64,000 bases of DNA from Nemania diffusa (taxonomy: Eukaryota; Ascomycota; Sordariomycetes; Xylariales; Xylariaceae): the NCBI GenBank assembly GCA_038501195.1, contig JBBPUQ010000008.1, forward strand, positions 3,792,501 to 3,856,500. The letters run 5' to 3'. Position numbers and translations under genes: made by a program. Positions within the stretch are counted from its first letter, which is position 1; each line of letters begins with the position of its first letter. Positions 32,252 to 44,444 of this stretch are shown here, in pieces. The notes beneath the pieces were generated by a model. That model made no database searches. It was not told the DNA's origin and saw nothing but the letters and a program-made list of their open reading frames with translations.

Positions 32252-35200
32252 GGCGATTTATGTGGAAGCTGGAATGTGGAGCTTGTGTGTACAACTAGAT
32301 GTATATAGCGAGAAGAGACAAGATATTACAAGATAGTGTACTGGATCAGATGCGCTGGAATGTGGTGGGCTCGTCTGAATATAAGCGAGAGACAGCAGAA
32401 GATGAGCAAGGCGGTTCGTGTTTGTTTGTTTGGTTCTACTACTTAAGCGAGTGATGTAGCAGAGTGAAGTGAGTGCAAAGTGAGGATGGAGAGGATGAGG
32501 GATGAGATACGGAAGGAGAAGGAGGAGGAGGGCAGGGTCCCTGACTTTTATTATTACTGTGACGGGCTGGTATCGAAGCTCAAAGGACCCATCCAAATGG
32601 CACTACCACCTGCGCATACACTCAATACAGAGTACCTACATGGCACTAGTCCGCATGTTTCCATTTTTTTCAAGGCGGCGGCGGTGCCTGCCTCACCCAC
32701 ATCGCCCACCCCCCTTCTCCCCCAAGTTCCATCCTGTAGGGCTCTACGAAGTACCTGGGCAGGTACCTGCCTGTACCAAGCATCTGACGCTCACCTGCAT
32801 CGTCAGTCAGTCTCGACACGCCTCTTTCTGTCCATGTCTGCACACAGCAATATTCCGTAGGTAACTACTCTGCACATACATGCATACTGGAAGCCGCCGA
32901 CTCACCTGGATATACCCGGACCTGCCCGTGTTCACTATACTTAGGTAGAGACAGCTGCATGTGCTTCTTACTCGAGAGTTGTCAGACGTCCGCTTTCTCT
33001 TTTTGTTTGTTTCGCTTTCCTCTTCGTGTTGAATCGGCTGACGGAGTATCTGCTCTCGTGTTTTCCAAGGCCGCCCGCCTTCCGCCAGTCAGACAAGACT
33101 CGCCTAAAAACTAAAATCTACATCCTCAACTGTATTATTAGCTATGTACAGCGCTGTACGGGTGTTGGTACCCTACATACTATGTATGTAGGTAGGCAAT
33201 AGTAGGAGTCCGTTATTACGGTACTGTTGAATATTAGATACCCCTGGCTCAGAAAAAAAAACCCAGGTCCCCAGTCCCAATCCATGTTTCTTCTATTGTC
33301 CCAATCTGTTGTTGGTTTAGCCAACCAGAGCTAGCTGCCTCGGCCCTATCAAAAGAGAAGGAGATTGCGGCGCTGTTGATCAAACCAGGCGGCTTCGAGC
33401 CAATCAAATGTCTCAGAGCCTCAGCGCCCGGCGCTGCGCCCCCCCTTTCACATCACCCTACCAACTCCAGACACTAGACTAATACAGAATAGTACTTCGT
33501 GATGACCCCTGTCGCTCCTCGCCGTCTCCTTTATGGCCTCTCGGCTCGTCCCAGGAACAAGGGCCCTCACTGGGCACTGTAGCATGACCAGATCACTTGA
33601 TGGTGCGTCGACCCTTCAACGTTACGTTGCAAATTGGATATTATTATGCTTATCCTTATCCGGTTAAGCGTGGCTGTGGTGGCCTTCAATGCCTACTTAT
33701 ACAGGTAGGTACATATTCAAAGTCTCGGCTAAGATTAAACACGTTGTTGAGCTGACTCACCTGGAGTTATTATTCGTGTTCTTGTCTTTGGGTAAAGTGA
33801 CAAGTCTTACTAGCCTAGGGATTTATTATTTCATCATTTTATCATTTTACTTAGCGCGCCGTTGAGTGCTCTGTATGTTATAGCTGGGTTGCTAGAATTG
33901 AGCCGTCTCCAGATGCGGTCAAATCTTGGCTAATAATTCGTTCTTTTAGTTCGACTGTCCCAGACCCGGTTCACTAGAGTCGCTTAGGCGGAAACCTAGA
34001 CCCTGGTTTTTCTCGTATCTTGGCGTCCCTTAGTGGACAGGAAAGTTACCCGTTTGGGTAAACTGTCAATGCAGGCGTGAAGCAGATGGGTCTCACTCAT
34101 CATACTTACATGTATCCCCGGTCAGGAGACCGTGGCACTATTCATACATACATAGGTACATAGGTAAGCTGACACCTAGGCAACTTAGTGTACCTGGGCC
34201 GCTGTACTCTCGGTCGACATGCTTGATGATTGACTATACGTAATTTTATAGGCTGGTACACCTACAGAATGTGTATGTACAACAATCCTAAACACTCGCT
34301 CTCATTCATACTACTGTACGTACGTTGTATAAATCAGTCTCGCATAAACTATAGTGCCTAGATGTTTTGTGGTCATATCAGGCGTCTTGTCGAAACCGCA
34401 CACAGCAGCTAGTAGATCATACAGATAGCCTCCACCACTCACCAGCGCTGCATGACCGTTTGCTCGAACGTTTGCTGAGACCGACCAAGCGTAATGAAAC
34501 AAAACCCCCAACGTAACATCTTGTTAGGATGTTTCGCATATGCTCCCAGAATCCCTTGCCGATTTGAAATATTGTGAGAAATCATACTTGTAGATCTGGC
34601 GCGAACGTTGGCCACAGTCTTTTTTTTTTTTCAAGTATTCTCGGCCAGCCTCGTTTGTTCCCCCGTATTTCGTGAGGAACATTTCCGAGAACAAAAAAAG
34701 AAGGCATCGAGCTACGGTTCGTGTTCATATCGCCTCAGCGCGCGCATCATCCTAACCCGGGCTGGTCCGGCATGCCCGTGCTATTTTTGGGTCGTCGTGT
34801 AAGTCGTGAGTCAGGCGCTTGTGCTAGCACGAGGGACTAGCGCATGATGCCGAAGGACTGAATATTGGTTGCTTACATTCTCAAATTTGGGTTAGGTATT
34901 GAAGGAGCACAATTTTCTTCTCGATATTACATACATGTTCTCTTCTCTTCTACTGAGTAATTAAAAAAAGGCCAAGAATGACGACGTTATTGCTACCTGT
35001 GCGTACTTGTATTAGCTATGAACATTGTCGTTTCCCTTAGGTATTCTCTGCTCTTATTGTGATGCTAATGCGACCAATCCTAATACCTAGCTCGAAGCGT
35101 AATTCCTAAAGGGCATTATTCAGAACCATACGCAGCATAGCATGCTGAAATGAAATGAAATGATCCCAGACCCAGAAGTTCCATTCATAGGTATTGATAC

Positions 35201-35733
35201 GGAAGGTGTCTTATTCCCCTCCTCTAACCCCCCGGACAGATCCGGACTTTTACAACCGTTTATTATTTGTGCTTTTATTACTGTCTATGTACCTGGACTC
35301 TACCATGTCTTCCCCATGCGTGGAGAACCTCGAGAACGGTGGGGACAAGTTAACGATCGTTCGGTAAAAATAATTAAAACAAACACCCCAGCCACTGCCA
35401 TTTTTACAGTGGAAAAGAAGGCGACGTTGAAGCGTCTAACTATTAACCTACGCCACTACAGTACAGTTGGTCAGCATCCTAGGCATCACCGAGCCAACGG
35501 CTTGGGCGGCGCAGCCTTGTGGATCGGATCCGACAAACTTACATTGATTGGTACATACATAATAGACGGTGGCAGATAGGCGAGGGATGCAGTGAAACAT
35601 GTATGAGAATGGTCGACGAAACCTAAGCCAAGCCACCTACTCACCTGAGAGACAGACCTAGGGTGCCCTTCACTGGCGCCCAATAGCCCGAAGACCATCT
35701 TGCTAACCCCAGACCTGCCTCGGCACCGCAAAC
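32252..35733. other. Gene-poor region of 3.5 kb
   Basis: The left 350 bp are the pyrimidine-rich (minus-strand) leader and promoter of the GH16 gene. The rest shows no supported gene. Frames such as 32480-32864 and 35160-35579 (139 codons) lack recognisable domains. A poly-T run lies near 34619-34631, and TACCTA-type motifs recur. Confidence 0.5.
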
Positions 35734-36762
35734 ATGCCTCTAGAACCAGGAAGCACGTCCATCCCGGAGTTCCACGCGAAGCTGGAAAAATCCAGCCGCA
35801 TCGTCGCGCTGTGCGGCGCCGGGCTCTCGGTGGCCTCCGGCCTGCACACCTTCCGGACGCCGGGGGGCCTCTGGACGAACGAGCAGGCGACCGAGCTCGC
35901 GTCGCCCGAGAAATTCGAGACACACCCGGACCTCGTGTGGCTGTTCTACTCTCACCGCAGGCACATGTCTCTCCGCGTGGCGCCGAATCCAGGCCATCAC
36001 GCCCTGGCGGAATTAGCCCGCGTGAGACCTGAGTTCTTGTGTCTGACGCAGAACGTCGATGGTGAGTAGGTATTCGTGTTTGTGTAAGGGGGCAGTGGCG
36101 CTACACGTGGCGCCGTGCTACTTTCAGGGATGAATTCCTGATATATTAGATACCTACCTACCTAAGTTAGGCAATGTCTTTTTTTTCCTTCCACAGGAGA
36201 GACTGATACGTCGAGCTCCAGGGCTGTCGGGACGCGCAGGTCACCCAAAAGAGCAATTACACATGCTTCACGGCTCGCTCTTCGACCTGAAGTGCAACGA
36301 CGCCAGCTGCGGGTACATCCAGCACGACAACCTCGACGACCCGCTCTGTCCCGCCCTCGCGCCCGCTTCGAGCGATCTCGCGGGGGGCCTGCTGGCCATG
36401 CCGCTGCTAGACCCAGGGCACGAAGTCGCGCGCATCCCCGCGTCCGAGCTCCCGCATTGCCCTGACTGCGGCACCTTGCTGCGGCCCGGCGTCGTGCGGT
36501 TCAGCGAGGAGCTCGACGGGGACATGCTCGCGGCGATCGCGGCGTGGATCGACGAGAAGCCCGTCGACCTCGTGCTCGTCGTCGGCACGGCGGCGGAGGT
36601 CTGGCCCGCTGCTGGGTTCAAGGGGCCGCGCTCGCGGTTGTCAATGTGGACACGGAGAATCTAGGCACGGCGAGGGATTTGAAGCATGGTGATTTCGTCT
36701 TTATTGGAGACTCGACTGAGCTACTGCCTAAGCTATTCGAGCCGCTGATCAATCCTGCGTAA
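35734..36762 (+). CDS. SIRT5-like NAD-dependent protein deacylase with C-terminal frameshift
   Basis: This is a class III sirtuin, which removes acyl groups from lysine using NAD+. Exons 35734-36061 and 36222-36664 (160-nt intron) encode 256 residues. NAD-binding motifs are ALCGAGLSVASGLHTFR and LTQNVDG. The catalytic His lies in MLHGSLFD. Zinc cysteines are C-NDAS-C and C-PD-C, and VVGTAAEVWPAAG follows. Directly after that the frame changes. The expected C-terminus (AALAVVNVDTENLG through FIGDSTELLPKLFEPLI) is present but in the next frame, ending at 36762. Compared with usual sirtuins, a short piece between AAG and the KG-A-A stretch seems deleted, so the annotated frame stops early at 36664. 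This could be a real inactivating deletion or a sequence error. The gene is convergent with the MFS gene. Confidence 0.88.
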
Positions 36763-36907
36763 GAGGAAGCACACCAATTTTTATTGTTTACTCTGCTGGA
36801 ATATATACATGTTCAGGGGCACAGTGGGTATCTAGTTCTTGATGTGACCATCTATGGAACGTGGACCGTAGATATGGCTGGTACGGCGTCCAATCTGTAC
36901 ACGCCCT

Positions 36908-38358
36908 TCAAGGCATGCCGCGCACACTTGCTACTAACATTGCTGTGACAGATGCGGTGAGCATGAGACAGCAGGTCGTGAAGATCCCGTCGAGGCTAGT
37001 GTTGTCCTTTACCGCCAACACCGACACGACGACGAGGATATTAAACGGCGTGCGCATCAAGCTGTACACGGCCGCGCGAGCATCATCCTCGATCAGGCTT
37101 GCCTTCAAGTACCCAACACCAGGCCCGAACACGCCCCTACAAGCCTCGAGTAGGCAGAATAACCAAAAAGCGCTAGTCTCTGTTTTCGCGCCCGCGAGCT
37201 TCACGAAGCAGAATACGGCAACCGATAGGACGCCAACCAAGAGCCGGGAATATTTGATGACTCGCTTGTCCATGATGATGTTGAAGGCAAGCGCCGCTGC
37301 TATGGAGACAGCCATGAAGCTTGAATGGATAATACTATAAGGGAGCTCGCCGGATGATTTGTGGAGAGAGTTTAGGGCCGGCATCCAGTAGGAGAGGAAG
37401 AGGTTCATCGAGCCGTCAAACAGCGTCGATGCGAATACGAGAGCTAGGATAGATGGCGTCTTCAGAACGGACCAGACAGAGCGGGTAGTTACAACACCCG
37501 TTCGCTCTGGCGAAGCTCTGACGCCGAAATTCTCGGCCTACGTAGGATATGATCAGCCATAGGAGTTCTCATCAAACAACACAGAGCAAGAGCAACACCT
37601 ACCCAAGAAGACCAAATAGCCTGCAGAGCCAGCCACAGCAGACCCACGCTCAAGAGAAAGGGGCTCTTCTTAGTGCCGGTGGCCCACACCAGAACCTCGC
37701 CCACCAGCCCGCTCAATATCGCGACGAAGCCATTGACAGCGCCTGTCGCAGCGTACGTCCTCGACAGGTCGCAGCCCTCTTTGTCCAACCTGCCCTCGTG
37801 GAAGCCGGTCACCATCCAGCCCTCGAAGACGGTGAAGAGGATGCTCGAGCTCAGGCCGCCAAGGACGCGCCCGAGGTAGAGGAGCGGCGTGGCGGGGACG
37901 ACGGTTAGGAAGCAGGACAGCGCGTAGGACACGCAGTATACCATGCATAACAGCTTCCGGCCGTATTTGTCGGCTAGGGTGCCGATGAAGTAGGCGCTGA
38001 TGGCTGTTGTGACGATGTCGGTCATGTATAAGTTGACGACTAGGTCCGAGGCTAGACCATACTCGTCTTTGTAGAGGGAAAACAGGTATGGCCCCTAATG
38101 TGAGAGTCGTAGGTGAGTACACGATACCATCGATCTAGTCTCGGGGATGGTAGGTCTACTTGCCTGCAACCAGTCAGCGGCCACGGCGAGACTATATGCC
38201 TTGTACCATCGGGCCTCTGGATGGTCTTCCTCGCGCACCACGCGTGTCTGCACATCGCCTCGTCGTTGTGCCAGCTTCTGTTTCCGAGTCGGCTGGGAGA
38301 CGAATAACACAGCGCTTAACACAACGAGACCACCCAAGCAGGCCTTGTAGTAATCCAT
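36908..38358 (-). CDS. Major facilitator of the MFSD5 / molybdate-anion transporter type
   Basis: Three exons (38164-38358, 37603-38094 and 36908-37537) give 438 residues with about a dozen hydrophobic segments. The start is MDYYKACLGGLVVLSAVLF. Next comes WYKAYSLAVAADWLQ, which joins GPYLFSLYKDEYGL across intron 1. The A-motif-like GTLADKYGRKLLC follows TM2-3. Other recognisable pieces are GRVLGGLSSSILFTVFEGW and FGPGVGYLKASLIEDDARAAVYSLMR. This matches the MFS_5 family, which includes molybdate-anion transporters, so molybdate uptake is likely though not proven. Intron 1 uses a GC-AG pair (GCAAGT donor), a minor class in fungi that prediction tools may miss. Intron 2 is GT-AG (65 nt). Confidence 0.9.
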
Positions 38359-40590
38359 GACGAAGGGAACACCAATGGTGTATCTAATGAAATTCCGGAG
38401 TACCTAGCATTCACTTCCTAGCTTAGGCGGTCGAGTACAGGAGGAATTGAGCTCCGACGAGAAGCGAGTGAGGTCGAACTGTGCATCTTTCCCGAGACAT
38501 GGTTCTACGGCGCTTTTAGACGCGACTTTAGCCAGCAGACAGCGGCGAGCTGTGCTGGAAATTGACACTTGTCGTTTGTAATTATCCGGCTTGGGCGAGA
38601 GTCCCTGGGCCGGTTGCCGTGATCTGAAGCAACGACGATGCATTGATCGTCGACTACCTTGTCGTCTACATCTAAAGATCTACAATAATGCTGCGAGAGA
38701 ACCGGGAACCTACTAGGAACAAAGTAGTATTTCTTCTGGGTAGAGTTCTCGAGATGCAGCGCAAAGAAACCAAGTGGTATAGGTATAGTATGTTTTTGGA
38801 TGAATTGCATTCCGTGGTTCGTTCCACGAATAGTGCCAGTGCTGAGAAGTAGGCAGAGTGTAACTCCAAACGGGTATCTCGGATATTTCATCTATACTTT
38901 GTACCTACAGTATGTTGAGTACATATAACTCTGTTCAACCACGTGGCCACCGTGTACGCAGTATGGTTAGGCTGTTCGTGAGGCTGTATACCTACCTATC
39001 TATCTTTGTACAGTGTAAACATGCACCATAATATACTGTATAGCTATACTGCGTAAACTCGGTCCCTACATGCATGCATGTTCGAGGCATCTGTAGAACC
39101 ACGGATATTCACGGCTCGCCGAGGACGACGACGTTGGACGTTCTGACATGGAAGCACCGATAGAAGGGCCGGCGGTATATAATCGGAGCGAATTGATTGG
39201 CGCGACTATTCTCTACTTACTGTATTATTCAGGCGGGCGTCAAAAAGAAGCCAGAGGAATTGAGCACGAGCGAAACATTTGTCTCAGTTGATGCCTGTCA
39301 ATTGATCGAATTATGACGAAAGCGCCCTGTTTATACCCACTCGCAATGTAATAGGGTGACAGGTAGAACGGATCGAGCAGCACAGAATATACCAAACGAT
39401 CGGTATCTCCGATGCTCGGTACGTCAGTATGTAGGTAGCGCCAGCATCGCTTGCCAGGTTTGTTAGGTTAGGGCGAGGTCGATAGATACCTAGATAAAGA
39501 CGATAGACGATAGACGATAGACTGAAAAACCACAACAGGCAAGGAAGTAGGTACCTAGACCTTTTAATTACCTATGTAGGTACTTCATGTTAGTAGTCTA
39601 GGCGTCTAGGTACCTAGGTTTCTACCAACCTATCTACCTTCAATTTCCTCGGCACCTACCTTTACTTACGCATAGACTTGTCATGTAAAACCTGATTAAA
39701 CTTTCCAGTTACCTCATCAACCTCTCTCATATATCATAACTACATGCCTCCTCCTACCTCTGAACCCAGTGCCTAGGGTAGGGTACCTAGAGTAGAGTGT
39801 CTCTCTTTTTCTTCCTTTCTTTCTTTCACCGACGTCTTGCCATCCCTCTTCTCTTAGGCACTTGATTTACCTAGGTACCTTACCTACCTAATCTAGTGCA
39901 TGTGTCTGGCTCTCTAATCGAGTAATTCTTTCGCAATTGGTATTCGGTTTCCTTGCGTTGCTTCGCTCTGTGTCTCTCTGTTTCCCCTGCATAATTCCTC
40001 GACCGTCGTCGATTCCACAACCGACTAGCCAAGCCACCTGGACAATTGTTCAAGACATCCGAGATACCGCCTGCGCTAGACCGAACCATTCTCCGGTTGA
40101 CCGGTTACGCACACGTCTGCCTACCTAACGCATACCTCTACCGCCTCCGCATCGCCTGTGCATATGTCAAAAAGAGGATAAGCAGAATATAAGAAACATC
40201 GGAAAGCCACCTGCCTACCACTCCCCGCATCACTTCGCGCCTATCTCAGAAAAAGCACATGCACATTGGATTGGCGGTGTTGCTATTAAGCATACGCCCA
40301 CACCACAGACAGACAACCATCCCGCCATCTACATAGCCATCCATCTAAGGTGGTATCGGCGCGACTGAAAGGGGAGAGCTGAGGGAAGGAAGGAAGGAAA
40401 AAAGGAAGGGTTGCGCGCGTGTGAGCGTCAGTGGTGTGTAACGGAACGAGAGCTGATCTGCCAGTGGGGAGGGGCGTATTGCATTGTCATTCGTCCATCT
40501 ACCCTCTCGACCTGCCGATCTACGCATACATACAGTTACTGCGTTACCGTACCTACGTAGCAGCGTGTAACGGACCTGGACCTGGTAATC
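38359..40590. other. Spacer of 2.2 kb
   Basis: Promoter of the minus-strand transporter on the left and of the plus-strand Tco89-like gene on the right. TACCTAGGTA clusters lie at 39545-39660 and 39870-39895. Minus-strand frames at 38404-38891 have no recognised features. Confidence 0.5.
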
Positions 40591-42534
40591 ATGGATGGGG
40601 AGAGAATTGGGGAGAGAGTTGGAGAGAGGAGGAACGGGGATAAGGAGAAGGAGAAGGAGAAGGAGAGGGAGCAAGATAGGGAGAGGGATAGGGAAGGAGG
40701 TAAGGACGGTAGGGACCCAGACAGGGACAGTGATACGTCGGCCACTGCTGCCCAATCGAGACGACCGCCTTACCACCGCCGCGACACTGGCAATGGCAGC
40801 GACTTGCAGGTGTCTCAGCAGCAGCTGCCACAGCAGCCACAGCAGCAGCACCAGCAGCAGCAACAGCGCTCCAAACAACACCAAAAACGTGTCGTCGGAG
40901 GTGGCGCCGGCCGATTCCACGCCCGCGTGCCTTCGTCCAAGGGCCTGCACAAGAGCCATTCCCAATCCACCACCGCAAAGCTGAGGAGTCGCGCATCGTC
41001 TCCCGAACCCGAGCAGCAGCAGCAGCGCCCCTCTCTGGCTGCCCACCCCCATCGTCGCACCACCTCCGACCTGAGGCTCACCGCCGCCACCGTCGCCGCC
41101 GCTGTCGCCCTCGCTTCCCCCGCAGGCGTCAGCCCCAACTCCAATGCGAACCTGAGCAGCCTGAAGAACGCCTCCTCCCACTCGAACCTCGCCGCCAAGC
41201 GCAATCGCTCCCACGTCGAGATCGGCAAGCGATCCAAGTCCGTCGCCAACATCAAACGCTCCTCCTCGCACAAGGACGTCCAGAAGCTCAAGGGACCCAA
41301 GAACCAGGTGCACTTCGACCTGGGCAACGACGAGAACGACGACGAGAACGAAGACGAGTGGGTTGACGCGAGCGCATCTGCATCTCCATACCTGTCTAGG
41401 CGCAGCTCTGTCGTGAGCAGCAGACAGTCTCCCGCCAAACCGCCCTCGCCAAGTGGTAGCGCATCGCGACCGCAAACCCCTCACCTCGCTGACGGCCACT
41501 CGCCTGAACGTCACACCCCTTCATCTCCCACGCGGCAGATAGCACAGCGTAATAGCTATATTACATCCCGCCTATTGCAACGCACGCCCTCCCACGGCGC
41601 ACCTCCCAAGATGTCCACCGAGACCGTCTCTGTACCTCCACCTTCCGGCTCGCCCACTTCCCAGGTGAGCCGCGGCCCGCCGAGCCTCTATGGCACGCCC
41701 AAGCCAAGCGCCCTCGGCGGAAGTGGCCCAGAAGAATTAGTATCCCGGTTCGTTAACGGGTCCGGCCCTAGCTCCGGTGGCCATGGTGAGAGCGATTCAT
41801 ATTTTATACCGGCACACGAGCCAGTGCAGCGAAACGAAGGGGGCGTCCGGCGGCCGCAGTCGCTTAGCAATTTGAACCAAGCTTCCGCTTCTCGGGATTC
41901 GGCTAGTGAAGACGATGAGAGCGTCTTAGCGACTCGATCAAGACAATCGACATACAGGGTGGTCCCGGCCAGCCAGTCGCGCACGCAACAGAAACTGAAT
42001 CTTCAACGTGCGAGTTCTACTATAGAGCCTGCTCAGACGGCGCCCGGTGTCGGCGCCGTTGGCTCGAGCCTGTTAGTTAGCAGCACCGACTACGACCATC
42101 GCGACCCTCGCATTGGCAAGCTACTGGAGCGTACTGGGATGGAATACCTGGTAGTCAGACGGTATCAAAACCCTATTGCCCGATCCATAGCGCGACTATC
42201 CCATCTTCCCGGGGCCAACAAGAACCAGCGCATTCCTAGACAGCCCGGAACGAACGTGACTCCACGCGGTAAGCCTTCAAGGGATCTAGGCGCCGCAGAC
42301 CGGCTCGGGCTCAGCCAGAGTCTGACCAATATCGCGCGCTCTCGGCCAGTGACGCCGCGACGGCCAACTTCGATACGAGCGCTAGGGCCTAGGTCGAGTT
42401 ACACCGGTGACGACGAGCGGCTCCACGAGGGCCTAAGCGGCTCGAGCTACGGCGAGGAGAACGACGACGGCTTGGACGCACTCCTACGGAACCTCTGGGA
42501 CAAGAGCACTGATCTCAGTGCAAGCCAGGACTAA
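40591..42534 (+). CDS. TORC1 subunit Tco89-like protein
   Basis: Tco89 is a fungal-specific part of the TORC1 growth-control complex at the vacuole membrane. A single 647-codon frame opens with a charged low-complexity run (KEKEKEKEREQDRERDRE), a Gln-rich stretch and many Ser/Pro-rich, probably phosphorylated segments. Conserved islands are TTSDLRLTAA, SSHSNLAAKRNRSHVEIGK, KNQVHFDLGNDEND followed by EWVDASASASPYLSRRSS, and near the C-terminus DPRIGKLLERTGMEYLVVRR and NPIARSIARLSHLPG. These match my recollection of the ascomycete TCO89-domain proteins. No membrane segment is present. The first 60 residues are simple repeats, so the true start may lie further in. The 389-codon frame on the opposite strand is a shadow. 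Confidence 0.7.
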   Translation: MDGERIGERVGERRNGDKEKEKEKEREQDRERDREGGKDGRDPDRDSDTSATAAQSRRPPYHRRDTGNGSDLQVSQQQLPQQPQQQHQQQQQRSKQHQKRVVGGGAGRFHARVPSSKGLHKSHSQSTTAKLRSRASSPEPEQQQQRPSLAAHPHRRTTSDLRLTAATVAAAVALASPAGVSPNSNANLSSLKNASSHSNLAAKRNRSHVEIGKRSKSVANIKRSSSHKDVQKLKGPKNQVHFDLGNDENDDENEDEWVDASASASPYLSRRSSVVSSRQSPAKPPSPSGSASRPQTPHLADGHSPERHTPSSPTRQIAQRNSYITSRLLQRTPSHGAPPKMSTETVSVPPPSGSPTSQVSRGPPSLYGTPKPSALGGSGPEELVSRFVNGSGPSSGGHGESDSYFIPAHEPVQRNEGGVRRPQSLSNLNQASASRDSASEDDESVLATRSRQSTYRVVPASQSRTQQKLNLQRASSTIEPAQTAPGVGAVGSSLLVSSTDYDHRDPRIGKLLERTGMEYLVVRRYQNPIARSIARLSHLPGANKNQRIPRQPGTNVTPRGKPSRDLGAADRLGLSQSLTNIARSRPVTPRRPTSIRALGPRSSYTGDDERLHEGLSGSSYGEENDDGLDALLRNLWDKSTDLSASQD

Positions 42535-44444
42535 TTTATACACGAGAATCGGGGGTGGAACACTGCTTTTCTATGGTTATACACGGGGTATTATTTGCAC
42601 ACATATGGGGAGCCCATGGCCGGGCTCAAGCGTTGCTTTTCATTTGATACAGGGAAGCCTTAGCATACATCTAGCATAGCCCTACCACACACGCTTAATG
42701 ACTGAATTTGATCACTAACACGTCCGAGATGCCCGCGTATGTGCAATGGGGTTGAGTAGTGTTCGAGCACATTCCATCCAGCGCTACGCCGTAGTGTTCC
42801 AACATCTAGGCGAGCTGTTAAAATATGCGATGTTCAATGTTCTAACACCCTCTGACTAAGAACATAAACTCTGAGCTGTTATAAGGCAAACGCAGACCTA
42901 TGTTCTGGCTTCTATGAGTAGTCCTACACGCCGAGCAGTTGTAGTGTGATACCATACATGAGCCCCTTTTCTGCGCCATTTCTATTCACTACGGTGGAGC
43001 GATAATGATTTCCAGCATGACCATCATCACGGTGTTGGAATCGTCGCAGGAGTAGAGAATCCAATTTCAAGAACCAATTTGCTTTACACGGCCGTTATTA
43101 GGTATCCTAATCTACAAGTACATACATACCTAGACCGGATAGATGCGTGATCGTACCTATGAGGTGGAGTTGAGGGGACGGCGGTTGGTTTATTCATTTG
43201 CTAATAATACACAAGTCACCTGCCAGGTCTCCTGTCTCGAATCAAAACGCCATCTGACGTACGCATGCCTACGGGCTTTCTGTAGGGTGATTAATCAAAA
43301 GTCCGTCATTTGGAAATACCTGTTCCCCAGGTTTCGGGTGACCACCTTGCAGAGAGGGATGATGGCGTGTGGAGTTTAGGAGTGAGACGAAACGAAGACT
43401 ATCTCCGGATGTGCGATGACCTAAATGAATTGTGGAATACCTCGGTAGAGGGGTAGTGAGCGTCTACTTTACAACACTATCTACCTCCGTGAAATGACAT
43501 GTTTGAAGCTACCTGATGTTGTACAGGCCGTAACGTTGGCTCGGGACGTATCAGAGATTGCGGGCTACCATCTTCCTTGCTAGAAACAAGGTAGGTAGGT
43601 AATCGTCCCAACTGGTCGGTAACACTAGACTAGCATCTGACACATGCGCACTGCGGCGATCATATGCCTCGTGGGATTATGCGTGTTTCCTACGGTTATC
43701 TACCTGCCGATCTTGATCGAGTTTTCTACAGTAAGTGTATGCGTAGATCAAAAATATCTAGGCAGCAATAAGCGCAGTTGTAAGTGGTAAGAGACATCAG
43801 CCGAGCCCCCATATTTCTGGCAAGATGATTAGGTGAGATTCCCGTCTGTGACAGGAGAGGTCGCTTCGGCCTCGACCGAAAAAAGGGAGTGGAAGCGTAT
43901 TGGTCGAATCCGCCAGCCTTGACGCCTCTTGGTACGACGACCGAATAATTGGCTTTCATAGTACTGGGGCTACAATCTTGAGACATCACATTACGAATAG
44001 GGGGCTAGAATGGCTACTTACTAGGTCCATACGTTCATTGCATATCGTAATTGTATTCTTACTCTTACCTAGAAATACCTGTGTATGGCTTGGTTGGTGG
44101 TGGTTAGAACCGCCAGGGTAGGGGGGTCAGGAAAGTAGCATGTTTCAAATGAAATAAACATTTATACAGGATTGAAGAAGTTTTTCCGCCTACTTAAGGC
44201 GGAATAAGGGCACCGAGCCCTCGTCAAAATAGGCAGGTATCCACGAATCTTGAGATCTTCACAATCTTAGGGACGAAGGTAGTATATACGGACTCACCAT
44301 CACGCTCCTTTTACGCTTAGAAATAGACAGTGCCATCGGCTGGCCGTTGATACAACAACACCAGAAAGAGGACAACAGACGATCTTACTTTTTCCTCCTC
44401 TTCATTCTCTTCTTATTCTCTCCTTAACGATATTCGAACCAACC
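42535..44444. other. Spacer of 1.9 kb
   Basis: No supported gene. It carries a 21-bp inverted repeat at 44184-44204 upstream of the secreted GH16 gene, and CT-rich leader sequence at 44380-44430. Frames at 43143-43379 and 43726-43989 lack motifs. Confidence 0.5.
44184..44204. promoter_or_regulatory. Perfect inverted repeat in the promoter of the GH16 gene
   Basis: TTCCGCC, TACTTAA and GGCGGAA form 7-bp arms around a 7-bp spacer, 241 bp before the ATG at 44445. CCG and CGG triplets are separated by 11 bp, a spacing and symmetry used by Zn2Cys6 dimers (everted form). Binding is inference. Confidence 0.4.

Noticed and set aside
40345..41514. 389-codon open frame on the minus strand across the Tco89-like gene
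   Set aside because: It lies opposite a frame with conserved islands, and its product is low-complexity (Leu/Gly/Arg runs). It arises from GC-rich repeats on the other strand.
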